This document shows, in pieces, positions 53,605-61,600 of a stretch of DNA of 64,000 bases; within the stretch, counting starts at the first letter, position 1, and each line of letters begins with the position of its first letter. Source of the stretch: GM7GCV1 sp965222065 (GTDB taxonomy: Bacteria; Pseudomonadota; Gammaproteobacteria; Pseudomonadales; GM7GCV1). Where the stretch lies: positions 806,001 to 870,000 of the forward strand of contig OZ244933.1 in the NCBI GenBank assembly GCA_965222065.1, read 5' to 3'. The notes below the pieces were generated by a model that saw only the letters and a list, made by a program, of their open reading frames with translations, did no database searches and was not told the origin of the DNA. The position numbers and the translations under genes were made by a program.

Positions 53605-54459
53605 ATGAGACGCTTGCTTCTTCTGGCCACTGTATTTGCCCTGGCCTCCTCAAACGCCCTTGCACAAAACGCCAGTGATTTTTCTGAATACAATGATTGG
53701 CCATATCCACGCGATCCGGAAAACCCCGATGGCATAAGAATTTTTCTTTACGGTAGCCTGAAAACGCATGGCCCCGGTGCTCATGACTACCCCTACTGGA
53801 TGGACACCTGGTCCAAGATGCTGACCGAGCACGGCGCGATCGTTGATGGCAGTTTCTCTTTCCCCAGCGCAGACCAACTGGCCAACACGGATGTTCTGTT
53901 TATCTACCGCGGGGATGCGGGTTACATGACGGCCGAACAGCGCGCCAACCTGCAGGAATACATTAAGCGCGGTGGCGGGATTGCCACACTGCACGATTCG
54001 ATCTGTGGCCCTAACCCGGAAGACTGGGCATCAATACTTGGTGGTGCCAAAAAGCACGGTGAGCTGAACTACACCTGGACCGCAACACTTGATTACGAAG
54101 TGGTCGATGAAGGCAACCCGATCATTGAAGACATGCCCATGCAGATCTATGACGAAGCCTTCTTCAAAATGACCTTCGCCGAGGACATCAACCCCATTTT
54201 GACTGTCACCATGCCGGATACACCAACGGCCATTCGTGCCGGGTTTAATGGTGAAACCATTCCGCAAATGTGGACATACGAACACACGGCGGAAGGTGGC
54301 ACCGCTCCCGCACGATCTTTCGTATGGATGCAGGGACATATGATCGACAACATTGACGATCCAGCTATGCGTGATGTCGTTATGCGCGGTGTAGCATGGG
54401 CCGGAAAGCGACCTTACAACGAACTGACAGACTACGTTTCGGCAGAAGACGACCATTAA
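53605..54459 (+). CDS. Exported ThuA-like protein
   Basis: 284 residues from ATG 53605, which has a G-run eight bases upstream (an ATG at 53590 is part of that run). Signal peptide about 1-21 (LLLATVFALASSNALA). The rest follows the ThuA family, a class I glutamine amidotransferase-like fold: YPYWMDTWSKMLTEHGAIVDG, DVLFIYRGDAGYMTAEQRANLQEYIKRGGG, LHDSICG and WTYEHTAEGGTAPARSFVWMQGH (quoted in parts). ThuA proteins are linked to disaccharide use and 3-keto sugar metabolism. It precedes a PQQ dehydrogenase gene on the same strand. Confidence 0.83.
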   Translation: MRRLLLLATVFALASSNALAQNASDFSEYNDWPYPRDPENPDGIRIFLYGSLKTHGPGAHDYPYWMDTWSKMLTEHGAIVDGSFSFPSADQLANTDVLFIYRGDAGYMTAEQRANLQEYIKRGGGIATLHDSICGPNPEDWASILGGAKKHGELNYTWTATLDYEVVDEGNPIIEDMPMQIYDEAFFKMTFAEDINPILTVTMPDTPTAIRAGFNGETIPQMWTYEHTAEGGTAPARSFVWMQGHMIDNIDDPAMRDVVMRGVAWAGKRPYNELTDYVSAEDDH

Positions 54460-54488
54460 CCTGTCTATCAACACATAACAACAATACA

Positions 54489-54525
54489 CAGGCATCGCAC
54501 GGTAACGTGGGGTGCCTGTGCCTTT
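54489..54525 (+). terminator. Intercistronic hairpin between thuA-like and PQQ genes
   Basis: A 12-bp stem with one mismatch and one G-U (54489-54500 with 54507-54518, loop GGTAAC) followed by a short CCTTTT. The T run is weak, so this could be a partial terminator or an mRNA stabilising element that sets different levels for the two genes. Confidence 0.5.
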
Positions 54526-54553
54526 TAGGCTACAACGTCAAAGGACCCAAACA

Positions 54554-56809
54554 ATGATAAATCCCCTACGTTTATTTTGGATTCCAGCCATCTGCCTGAC
54601 CGCACTATCTGTTACCGCTACTGCGCAGGAGGGGTTACCCGATGATGAGGGCAAGGAGTTGGTGGAAAGAATGTGTGTCGGTTGCCACGGCGTAGAAACG
54701 GTCACAGCCGTTCGCCTGCCTGAATCACTCTGGTACAGCACCGTTGACAATATGGTCGCCCGAGGGGCAGTCGGCACCGAAGAAGAAATCGATACCGTCG
54801 TCGATTACCTTACAAAGCATTTTGGCGCAGACCCCGAGGCTTTCTCGGCAACGGCTGAAGACATTGGGTACGTTGGCGTTGTGCGGGCCGTGACCAAACC
54901 AAATCCGCCAGAGACCGAATGGCACACCTACGGTCACAGCTCCAAGAGCCAGCGCTTCTCTCCTCTAACCGAGATCAACCCCTATAACGTCAGCCGGCTC
55001 AAGCTGGCCTGGTCATACTCCATGAAGCCATCTTCCAATGTGGGCGAAGCAGCAGCTGGTCCACACGCTGAGGATGAAGAGGAAAGCACCCCCGAGACAT
55101 TTCGCTCAAGCTCACTGACACCGCTGGTCATCGATGGCGTCATGTACATTACCACCCCCTACAACCGGGTTTCGGCGATTGATCCCACGAACGGTGAGGA
55201 AATCTGGACATACGTACTTCCAAACGGCACGTCAACTGGGCGCCGCGGCCCAGAGTACTGGCCTGGTGATGGCGACACGCCGGCACAAATCATTTTTGGC
55301 TCTAACGACGGCAAACTGTATTCGCTTAACGCATCAAACGGCGAGCTCAACCGCAACTTTGCCGACGGCGGCGTTCTAAACCTCAATACCGAAGACATCA
55401 TGCGCGGTCTGCCGGGCGGCAATCGCCTCGCCTCACCGCCCAAGGTATACAACAACCTGGTCATCGTAGGTGGCTCAACCCAGGAATCGGTTGCGATAGG
55501 TCCAGCAGGCGACGTGCGGGCTTTTGATCTTCGCACGGGCGAGAGAGTATGGACATTCCATACAGTCCCCAGGGAAGGCGAACCATTCAATGACACCTGG
55601 GGCGGCGATAGCTGGAAGAACCGCACCGGGGTCAATGTCTGGGGCCTTTTCTCGGTCGATGAAGAGCGAGGCATTGCCTACATACCCGTGAGCGCGCCGT
55701 CAGTCGACCAGTATGGCGGCGACCGTCCGGGCGACAACCTGTTCGGCACGAGTATTGTGGCCGTGGATGCCGACACAGGTGAGCGTATCTGGCATTTCCA
55801 ACACGTTCACCACGATATCTGGGATGCCGACATGCCCAGCGCACCCTTGCTGTTCGATCTTGAAAAAGATGGCGAGACGATCCCGGTAGTGGGAACGATG
55901 AGCAAGTTTGCGTTGCTGTTCATATTGAATCGTGAAACCGGCGAACCGATCTACGGTGTAGAGGAAAGACCGGTCGAAAAGAGTAATGTGCCGCTTGAAC
56001 AGGCCTCTCCAACGCAGCCGTTCCCGTTAAAACCCGAGCCTCTTGCACGTATGTCGGTGACCGAAGACGAGATTGCCAGGGTCACGCCCGAGCTCTACCA
56101 GGCCTGTATGGAGAAATTTGGCGGTGCACGTCTTGGTGGTCCCTTCATGCCCCCCGGATACAACCGCTTGAGCGTTCGTTTCCCCGGCAACCACGGCGGG
56201 GTGAACTGGGGCGGGATGTCCTACAGCCCGGAACTTGGCTATATATTCATGAACATCAACCATCTGGGGCAGGTCTCCGGCCAACAGGACCATGACCCCG
56301 CCACTGGTCCAGCGAGCAATGCAGGACGTGGTAACCGGGTTGTTCCCGATGGCCCCTATGCTGGTGTTCCTGGCGCGGGCGGCCGCTTCAGCGTACAGAT
56401 CGAAGGAGAAGAGCAACAGTTGCCATGTCAGGAGCCTCCCTGGGGCGAGCTGGTCGCTGTGGATGCCTCGACTGCTGAAGTCGCCTGGCGTGTACCCCTG
56501 GGTATTACCGAGCGGTTCCCACTAGAGCTCCAGAACACAGGCCGACCCGGCAACGGCGGTACGATCGTTACAGCGGGCGGACTGATCTTTGTTGGTGCTA
56601 CTGACGACGCCCGTTTCCGAGCCTTTGATGCCAAGAGCGGTGAAGAGCTCTGGACCTACAAGTTAAGAGGCACCGGACAGGCCACACCGATCACTTATCT
56701 TGGGCCAGACAAAAAACAGTACGTCGTGATTACGGCCACTGGTGGCGGCTTTTTCAACAACCTTGTCACCGATGACCGCATTTTGGCCTTCACACTGGAT
56801 GGTGAATAG
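54554..56809 (+). CDS. PQQ-dependent dehydrogenase with N-terminal cytochrome c domain
   Basis: 751 residues from ATG 54554, with AAAGGA eight bases upstream; a longer frame starts at 54512. Signal peptide about 1-25, then a haem-c site CVGCH near residue 40 and a short cytochrome domain to about 105. After WHTYGHSSKSQRFSPLTEIN begins the eight-bladed quinoprotein propeller: TPLVIDGVMYITTPYNRVSAIDP, WGGDSWKNRTG, HVHHDIWDADMPSAP, NHGGVNWGGMSYSPELGYIF and GTGQATPITY. Membrane-free alcohol or sugar dehydrogenase in the periplasm passing electrons to its own haem. PQQ synthesis genes are not in the window. Placement of the haem at the N-terminus is less common than at the C-terminus. Confidence 0.88.
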   Translation: MINPLRLFWIPAICLTALSVTATAQEGLPDDEGKELVERMCVGCHGVETVTAVRLPESLWYSTVDNMVARGAVGTEEEIDTVVDYLTKHFGADPEAFSATAEDIGYVGVVRAVTKPNPPETEWHTYGHSSKSQRFSPLTEINPYNVSRLKLAWSYSMKPSSNVGEAAAGPHAEDEEESTPETFRSSSLTPLVIDGVMYITTPYNRVSAIDPTNGEEIWTYVLPNGTSTGRRGPEYWPGDGDTPAQIIFGSNDGKLYSLNASNGELNRNFADGGVLNLNTEDIMRGLPGGNRLASPPKVYNNLVIVGGSTQESVAIGPAGDVRAFDLRTGERVWTFHTVPREGEPFNDTWGGDSWKNRTGVNVWGLFSVDEERGIAYIPVSAPSVDQYGGDRPGDNLFGTSIVAVDADTGERIWHFQHVHHDIWDADMPSAPLLFDLEKDGETIPVVGTMSKFALLFILNRETGEPIYGVEERPVEKSNVPLEQASPTQPFPLKPEPLARMSVTEDEIARVTPELYQACMEKFGGARLGGPFMPPGYNRLSVRFPGNHGGVNWGGMSYSPELGYIFMNINHLGQVSGQQDHDPATGPASNAGRGNRVVPDGPYAGVPGAGGRFSVQIEGEEQQLPCQEPPWGELVAVDASTAEVAWRVPLGITERFPLELQNTGRPGNGGTIVTAGGLIFVGATDDARFRAFDAKSGEELWTYKLRGTGQATPITYLGPDKKQYVVITATGGGFFNNLVTDDRILAFTLDGE

Positions 56810-56854
56810 TGTGACAAACAAAGAACACTAGAGCACAGAATGGATTCCCGGAAT

Positions 56855-56887
56855 AAAAAAGCCAGGGCCTAACACCCTGGCTTTTTT
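56855..56887 (+). terminator. Intrinsic terminator after PQQ dehydrogenase
   Basis: GCCAGGG (56861-56867) pairs with CCCTGGC (56875-56881), flanked by A6 and T7. Bidirectional form, also able to stop leftward transcripts from the small gene at 56938-57066. Confidence 0.9.
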
Positions 56888-56937
56888 TGTTATGGCGATT
56901 TTTAACACTCACCTGCCCCCATTTGTGGGGCTGCGAT

Positions 56938-57066
56938 TTATTCTGCCTTGTAATTCTCGTCCAGAATTCCCTTTTCTTTTAACGTTTTTATTAGTTTTTC
57001 TGTTCTCACAAGCGCGACAACTCCAACCAAACCAAAACAGAATGCTGCTGCTGACAAACCTTCCAT
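56938..57066 (-). CDS. 42-residue single-helix membrane protein
   Basis: A short frame with ATG at 57066-57064, TAA at 56940-56938 and GGAG seven bases before the start. The product begins MEGLSAAAFCFGLVGVVALV (one membrane helix, about residues 4-20), followed by a basic and charged tail RTEKLIKTLKEKG and acidic end (ILDENYKAE). The small-protein pattern of one helix and charged tail, plus a good ribosome binding site and a terminator downstream, supports a real gene. Function unknown. It lies between the PQQ terminator and the recombinase, transcribed the same way as the latter. Confidence 0.65.
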   Translation of the reverse strand: MEGLSAAAFCFGLVGVVALVRTEKLIKTLKEKGILDENYKAE

Positions 57067-57168
57067 AATAATCTCCAGTTAATAAAATTTATTCCACAGT
57101 CACCGAGTGGTTCCCTTTGGTGGAGTTCTTTATATCGGTGATTCTTTTTCAAAGTCTTCTATCTTCGA

Positions 57169-58836
57169 TTAGGCCGGTTTTGATTTACGAGGTCGGCCAC
57201 CTTTACTAATAGGAAGGCTATCCAATACAAATCGAGTTTCTCCAGAATCTACAACCCACCCTTCTTTGCGACGCTCAGGATTATTGTAGATCAGTCGGTC
57301 ATCAACAATAGGCACCTCAAACTCAATTTCGAGGCTATGGTCATTCGACTCTTCATTGTAATGAACAACGATTTTTCTAAGCATTCCGCTTAGATACTCT
57401 TTTCTTTCCTCTTCAGAATACTCTTCTTTAGAGTCAATCTCGGATTCAAAACGATCCAACCAATTAATCCATCGTTGTTCGTCTTCAATACGCTTTTCAT
57501 CTAAATTAACTGCGTCTAATTTTTCTTTTACAGAAATCAGCTCTGACTCCAACCGATTACGGATGGTTACTGGGTCTCCAGAGAAGCGTTTGAGCAATAC
57601 TGAAGCTTCAAAGCCAGCAATGGTCTCCTCTAACTCTTTAAGTTCTATTTGAAACCGTTTCTTACGTTTTAAGAGTTTTTTATCTAATGATTTGGCTTTC
57701 TGTCGACTCTCAGTAACAGATTGCAAAAAATTCTGGCGATACTCTTCTCTAAGCGTTTTTGATTCCCGAACCAGATTCAGGACTACATCCCAAACGATAG
57801 TGTCAGTTCGCTGAATATTTAAGGATCTGACTAATCCACAGCCCTTCCCTCTTTCCCAATTTGGTTGGTAATCTGGATCAGTTGTCCAACTTCTTTCTTT
57901 TTTAGGGCAATAATAGAAATGATTTTTCGGGCCTCTACGCCCACTCATTTTGCTTCCACAATGTCCACAAAACATGAAATCCCGTAGCAAATAGGAATGC
58001 TTCGATCTGTTGATCTGATGTTTGCGTTCCAGAAATCGGTTAATACGATTCTGAACAGCATCCCATATGGGTCTTTCTACGATCGGTGGTGTTTCCACCC
58101 GAACGGTTTCTTCCAGTTTTTTGTCGGTGTATTCGTACCAGCCCACATAGGTGCTATTTCGCAGAATCTTATTAATTGATCCTAATGACCAATACGGGTT
58201 ACCTCTTCTGGTAATAACGTTGTTGTCATTGAGAGTACGTCGTATCTCATTAACTGACTTACCTTCTGAATAGGCTTTGTACATAAACCGAACCCATTTG
58301 CTTTCCTCAGGATCTTCCACCAATCTCTTTTTTTCATTGGTATAGCCAAAGGGAGTAGGCCCACCTCGAAAAAACCCTTGTTGTACTTTGTACAACTTTC
58401 CTCGACGAGAGCGGTCCATACGGATTTTGTTGTCATATTGGCTAATCTCACTTAACAGCCCCATCATTAGGTCATCAATCGGGTTACTAAGGTCGATGCG
58501 CCCTGAGGTCGTATGAACAACGACATCATTTGATTTTAATTTCCAACGAATGATCGACCAGGTTCGGTCATTACGGGACAACCTATCGGTGTTGTAGACA
58601 TAAAGATGATTGATGTTGCCCTTCTCAACCTCAGATAGAAGATCAAATAACACTGGTCTATCTTCAATCTCACTTGAATGACTGGATTTCCCACCCTCAT
58701 TCCAAACCTGATGGTCGTACCCCAATTCAGCCGCTTTTCGAATGCCTCCCAGCTTCTGGGTTTCCAATGATGTCCCTTCTTCACTCTGAACGAGTGATGA
58801 GACCCTAGTGTAAATGTGTAGTATTTCTTTGCTCAT
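57169..58836 (-). CDS. Large serine recombinase (resolvase/integrase)
   Basis: 555 residues. Resolvase domain about 1-150 with the catalytic serine in IYTRVSS (Ser13) and YVYNTDRLSRNDRTW; Recombinase domain about 155-265 (TPFGYTNEKKRLVEDPEESKWVRFMYKAY, quoted in part as PFGYTNEKK); zinc ribbon about 285-345 with FCGHCGSKMSGRRG, YYCPK and GCG; coiled coil about 370-455. Large serine recombinases integrate phages and mobile islands at short att sites. Start ATG 58836 (MSKEILH); the longer frame from GTG 58872 adds 12 residues lacking similarity. Composition is AT-richer than the housekeeping genes. Likely the integrase of the module at 57-61 kb. Confidence 0.88.
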   Translation of the reverse strand: MSKEILHIYTRVSSLVQSEEGTSLETQKLGGIRKAAELGYDHQVWNEGGKSSHSSEIEDRPVLFDLLSEVEKGNINHLYVYNTDRLSRNDRTWSIIRWKLKSNDVVVHTTSGRIDLSNPIDDLMMGLLSEISQYDNKIRMDRSRRGKLYKVQQGFFRGGPTPFGYTNEKKRLVEDPEESKWVRFMYKAYSEGKSVNEIRRTLNDNNVITRRGNPYWSLGSINKILRNSTYVGWYEYTDKKLEETVRVETPPIVERPIWDAVQNRINRFLERKHQINRSKHSYLLRDFMFCGHCGSKMSGRRGPKNHFYYCPKKERSWTTDPDYQPNWERGKGCGLVRSLNIQRTDTIVWDVVLNLVRESKTLREEYRQNFLQSVTESRQKAKSLDKKLLKRKKRFQIELKELEETIAGFEASVLLKRFSGDPVTIRNRLESELISVKEKLDAVNLDEKRIEDEQRWINWLDRFESEIDSKEEYSEEERKEYLSGMLRKIVVHYNEESNDHSLEIEFEVPIVDDRLIYNNPERRKEGWVVDSGETRFVLDSLPISKGGRPRKSKPA

Positions 58837-59015
58837 AATCGAACGGTCTTTAAATCTCTTCAAATGGTCCACAGCGACTAACCGTCTTAGGCTGAATCGG
58901 TGGAAATATTCTGGATAGGACGAAACTTTCTTCGTCTTAAAGAAAGTGAATCGTTGTCTTTATATAGCGATCCTGGAGACGGTCTTTTTCGGTCACTAAC
59001 CGGAGGAAAAAGACC
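58837..59015. promoter_or_regulatory. Divergent control region of the mobile module
   Basis: Two inverted repeats lie between the recombinase and the next gene. ACTTTCTT/AAGAAAGT (58925-58947, seven-base loop) is a candidate operator. GGTCTTTTTC (58981-58990) pairs perfectly with GAAAAAGACC (59006-59015), ending at the base before the ATG of the plus-strand gene; the ribosome binding site GGAGG (59002-59006) lies at the loop/stem edge. A TATATA (around 58962) could be the plus-strand -10 box. Confidence 0.55.
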
Positions 59016-59384
59016 ATGAAAATTGAACAGACGTTAAAACTAGTGGCGGTCCAAAAACCTGCCCGAACGAACCCAGTGGTGCATCGGAGAGAAAAGGTAC
59101 TCAGCGCGATAAACCGTCAAATGGAGTTGGTAAAGAAATACCAAAATGGAGAGGTCACCAGAGGACTCTGGCTTTGGACGGATGAGAGTGGAACTACCTT
59201 CTTACCGATCAAATATGGCAAAACACCACTTGAGTTGAGCAAAGGGAAGTTTGCTATCGAATGTTCTTCTATTGAAGAAGTGGAAGACTCACTGGAATCC
59301 GTTAAAACACTCATTCGTAAAGGGGCACTGGACGAAGTCTTGAAAACAACCTCTGAAACACTTCGGGCCAAATTCCTTAAATAA
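59016..59384 (+). CDS. DUF6641-like small protein
   Basis: 122 residues, mainly alpha and charged. LKLVAVQKPARTNPVVHRREKVLSAINRQMELVKKY, RGLWLWTDESGTTFLPIKYG, and PLELSKGKFAIECSS followed by VKTLIRKGALDEVLK match, by memory, the pattern of DUF6641 proteins (NPVVxRRxKL, WxWxxExG, LELxKGKxAIE). Function unknown. A strong GGAGG site precedes the ATG and lies in a hairpin; an intrinsic terminator follows. Next gene downstream is the HUH Rep-like protein. Confidence 0.65.
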   Translation: MKIEQTLKLVAVQKPARTNPVVHRREKVLSAINRQMELVKKYQNGEVTRGLWLWTDESGTTFLPIKYGKTPLELSKGKFAIECSSIEEVEDSLESVKTLIRKGALDEVLKTTSETLRAKFLK

Positions 59385-59399
59385 TTCTATTAATTCTTA

Positions 59400-59428
59400 G
59401 GGGGAGGAAAGCTCCCCCAAACTTTTTT
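59400..59428 (+). terminator. Intrinsic terminator after the DUF6641-like gene
   Basis: GGGGGAG (59400-59406) pairs with CTCCCCC (59412-59418), five-base loop, then AAAC and T6. The following Rep-like gene therefore needs its own promoter or readthrough. Confidence 0.88.
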
Positions 59429-59524
59429 CAACTTTTTTTCATTTAGACACTTCTGCTCGTATAAATAGAGATTAACTCCCTTTTATTTATACCTTTTTTA
59501 CCATTACCCCTGCCCGTCTTTCCT

Positions 59525-59980
59525 GTGTCTAAACAGCTAAAACCTCACATTCGTTCTATGCTCTGTGGAGCAGACCTGGATAACTTCATTGGTGTCACAC
59601 TGACATTGAAGCAGAGAGTAGATAATGAAGTGCTCACTGAATATTCGTGTTCAAGTAATTTGAGACACTTCCTCAACGTCATCAATAAAAAGGTCTATAA
59701 AAATGGATTTACAAGATATGGGAAAAGGCTTCAAATCTTTCCTGTATTGGAAAAATCTGCTGGAGATAGGCTGCACTACCACTTAGTCATCGAACGTCCC
59801 AGAGACATGGATCTACACCAGTTTCAACACATGATTCGATCTGAGTGGACAGAAACTCGATTTGGACATCGAGAAATTCAAATAGAGAGTTCGATCAACC
59901 AAGGTTGGATCAACTACATCACAAAATTCCGTTCTTACACTGATCAGGTCGATTGGGAAAACGTCCATCTGAATCGCTGA
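59525..59980 (+). CDS. HUH endonuclease, rolling-circle Rep-like protein
   Basis: 151 residues. The three motifs of single-tyrosine HUH nucleases are in order: motif I FIGVTLTLKQ (residues 19-28), motif II LHYHLVIE (about 84-91, His-Tyr-His), motif III WINYITKF (about 129-136, Tyr and Lys in YxxK spacing). Such enzymes nick one strand to start rolling-circle replication of plasmids and small ssDNA phages, or move insertion elements. No helicase domain follows, so host helicase would be needed. The only in-frame start is GTG at 59525, lacking a good ribosome binding site. Family beyond HUH is not assigned. Confidence 0.65.
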   Translation: MSKQLKPHIRSMLCGADLDNFIGVTLTLKQRVDNEVLTEYSCSSNLRHFLNVINKKVYKNGFTRYGKRLQIFPVLEKSAGDRLHYHLVIERPRDMDLHQFQHMIRSEWTETRFGHREIQIESSINQGWINYITKFRSYTDQVDWENVHLNR

Positions 59981-60379
59981 GTATAAACTCCGAACAGTTC
60001 CTAATCTTTACTCGTTAACAGGGTTACTTTAGTGGCCTTGATTGCCTAACTACGCCTAAAGGAAACTGACTGATTTCTTAATACAGAGTCATCGCAGAGA
60101 AACATAGAGACCGCTAAGGCATCTAGCGACCTCTAGAGCTTATAAAAGAGATTAAAAAAGACTTTAGAAAACTTTATGGTCAAAAGCGTATAAAGCTTCA
60201 AACAAGTACTTATCTGATCACTAATACATAGAAATCATTAGTACCTAGAATGCTCTTTTTACTAATTACTAGTAGTTTCCTGAGGCAATATCCTTTATCT
60301 CTATGGTGAAATCTAAGAAGGGTTCGCTTCAGAGCTAAAGACATGCATTCGAAATACAAAATGCATTACTAATGAATCG
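59981..60379. other. AT-rich gap after the Rep-like gene
   Basis: About 400 bases with no credible gene. Contains small inverted repeats CGCTA/TAGCG (60112-60128) and ACTAAT/ATTAGT (60220-60242), plus CTCTAGAG. An origin for the Rep-like protein could sit here, but no conserved nick sequence was recognised. Composition is clearly AT-richer than the window average. Confidence 0.45.
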
Positions 60380-61369
60380 CTAGCTTTTTTTCTTATAGTG
60401 TTCATCGAATTCCTTAATGATATTGGAATTATAAAAGCATTTTCCTATACCACTTTTCTGAGCTGGATCTAAATACCTTTTATTGCAATATTTTGGATCA
60501 GATTCTAGTGGTTTTCTGATGTCGTGATATTGCTGATTTTCCTTAAAATTTGAATAGCGTTTTCTTAGACGCGTAGTAAGAATTTTGTAGTCCCAAGGGT
60601 ACTTCTCTCGGATATCTTCTTCAGTTAATGCTATAGGGGTCGCATTAGGATCATTCGAAACTTTGACTAGCTGTGCATCTTTTTCTTTTGACTTAGTAAA
60701 GCGAACATTTACGTTCAGTGCAACATTGAAGTTATCAGGATCACTCGAACCTTCAGAGGCAGTTTCTGACTGTAAGTAGTCAGCTAACTTTTTTTCTTCG
60801 GAGTTTAATGAAACACTAGAAAAAGCGGCTTCACTGCCAAAGAATGCTAGAGGCATTAAGAAAAAATTATACTCGGACAAATTAATAGCAAACCACCGCC
60901 TCATTGCTAGCAAATAGTTACGTAGATTAGCGGTTCCCAACTGCTGTACGAGAAGTGCAAGATCAAAGCCCTTGTTTACGAAATGAACCGCGTTGTCTCT
61001 TACTTCACAAAGCAACTCTAGGTTTTTTCTAACTGGATAATCGAGTTTCTCTCCATACTCATTTTCCAGAAGATCAATGGCCTTAAATAACCCAATAGAA
61101 AGGTGTGTGCCTGAACGATTTTTAACTCGATACTGTTTCTCAGACATTTCTCCATCGGCTTTTCGCCTTCTCTCGTATTTAAGTATTGAACTTACTTTGT
61201 TGTTAGAGATTTGAAGAATTCTAGCTTTGAGCAATAACTCCCATGCATTAATAGCGAGAATAGTGAATGTCTCTTCCCTGTACCCAAAGTTCGGTTTGTT
61301 ATAGACCTCCATCGCAGCCAACATAGCTTCTAATGATTTACCGGCGAGAACTCTTGATCGAGACTTCAT
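60380..61369 (-). CDS. DUF3644 domain protein
   Basis: 329 residues. The N-terminal half reads SLEAMLAAMEVYNKPNFGYREETFTILAINAWELLLKARIL (key parts EVYNKP and INAWELLLKA), then YRVKNRSGTHLSIGLFKAIDLL and LLCEVRDNAVHFVN; this is the DUF3644 pattern, a mostly helical family often found in mobile or defence-rich regions. The C-terminal third is lysine-rich (EDIREKYPWDYKILTTRLRKRY) and may bind nucleic acid. No catalytic motif was seen. Codon use is AT-rich. Oriented toward the Rep-like gene. Confidence 0.72.
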   Translation of the reverse strand: MKSRSRVLAGKSLEAMLAAMEVYNKPNFGYREETFTILAINAWELLLKARILQISNNKVSSILKYERRRKADGEMSEKQYRVKNRSGTHLSIGLFKAIDLLENEYGEKLDYPVRKNLELLCEVRDNAVHFVNKGFDLALLVQQLGTANLRNYLLAMRRWFAINLSEYNFFLMPLAFFGSEAAFSSVSLNSEEKKLADYLQSETASEGSSDPDNFNVALNVNVRFTKSKEKDAQLVKVSNDPNATPIALTEEDIREKYPWDYKILTTRLRKRYSNFKENQQYHDIRKPLESDPKYCNKRYLDPAQKSGIGKCFYNSNIIKEFDEHYKKKS

Positions 61370-61600
61370 CTGGAAGGCTAAAGTTTCATGAACTGACGCA
61401 TAATCTCTGCATCCAGTGGTGTGATTACGAAGTTAATTAATTTGCTGGGCGTTATTTCATTATTGCGGCTTACCAAAAATATGTCCATGTAGCTCCGATA
61501 TAGCATCAAAAATAACACTAATAAGTGCTAAATTGGCCTGAAAAGTTTATACCCTACTTTCAAGATAGTTGTTGGCTATATTCAAAGTGTACTTTTTGGA
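61370..61600. other. Intergenic region, possible right edge of the accessory module
   Basis: 230 AT-rich bases between the DUF3644 start and the efflux gene stop. No gene, clear promoter or att repeat could be assigned. Confidence 0.35.

Noticed and set aside
57100..57141. TCACCGA/TCGGTGA pair as a recombinase att site
   Set aside because: Seven-base arms 28 bases apart are within chance expectation and no matching copy was seen at the right side of the module.
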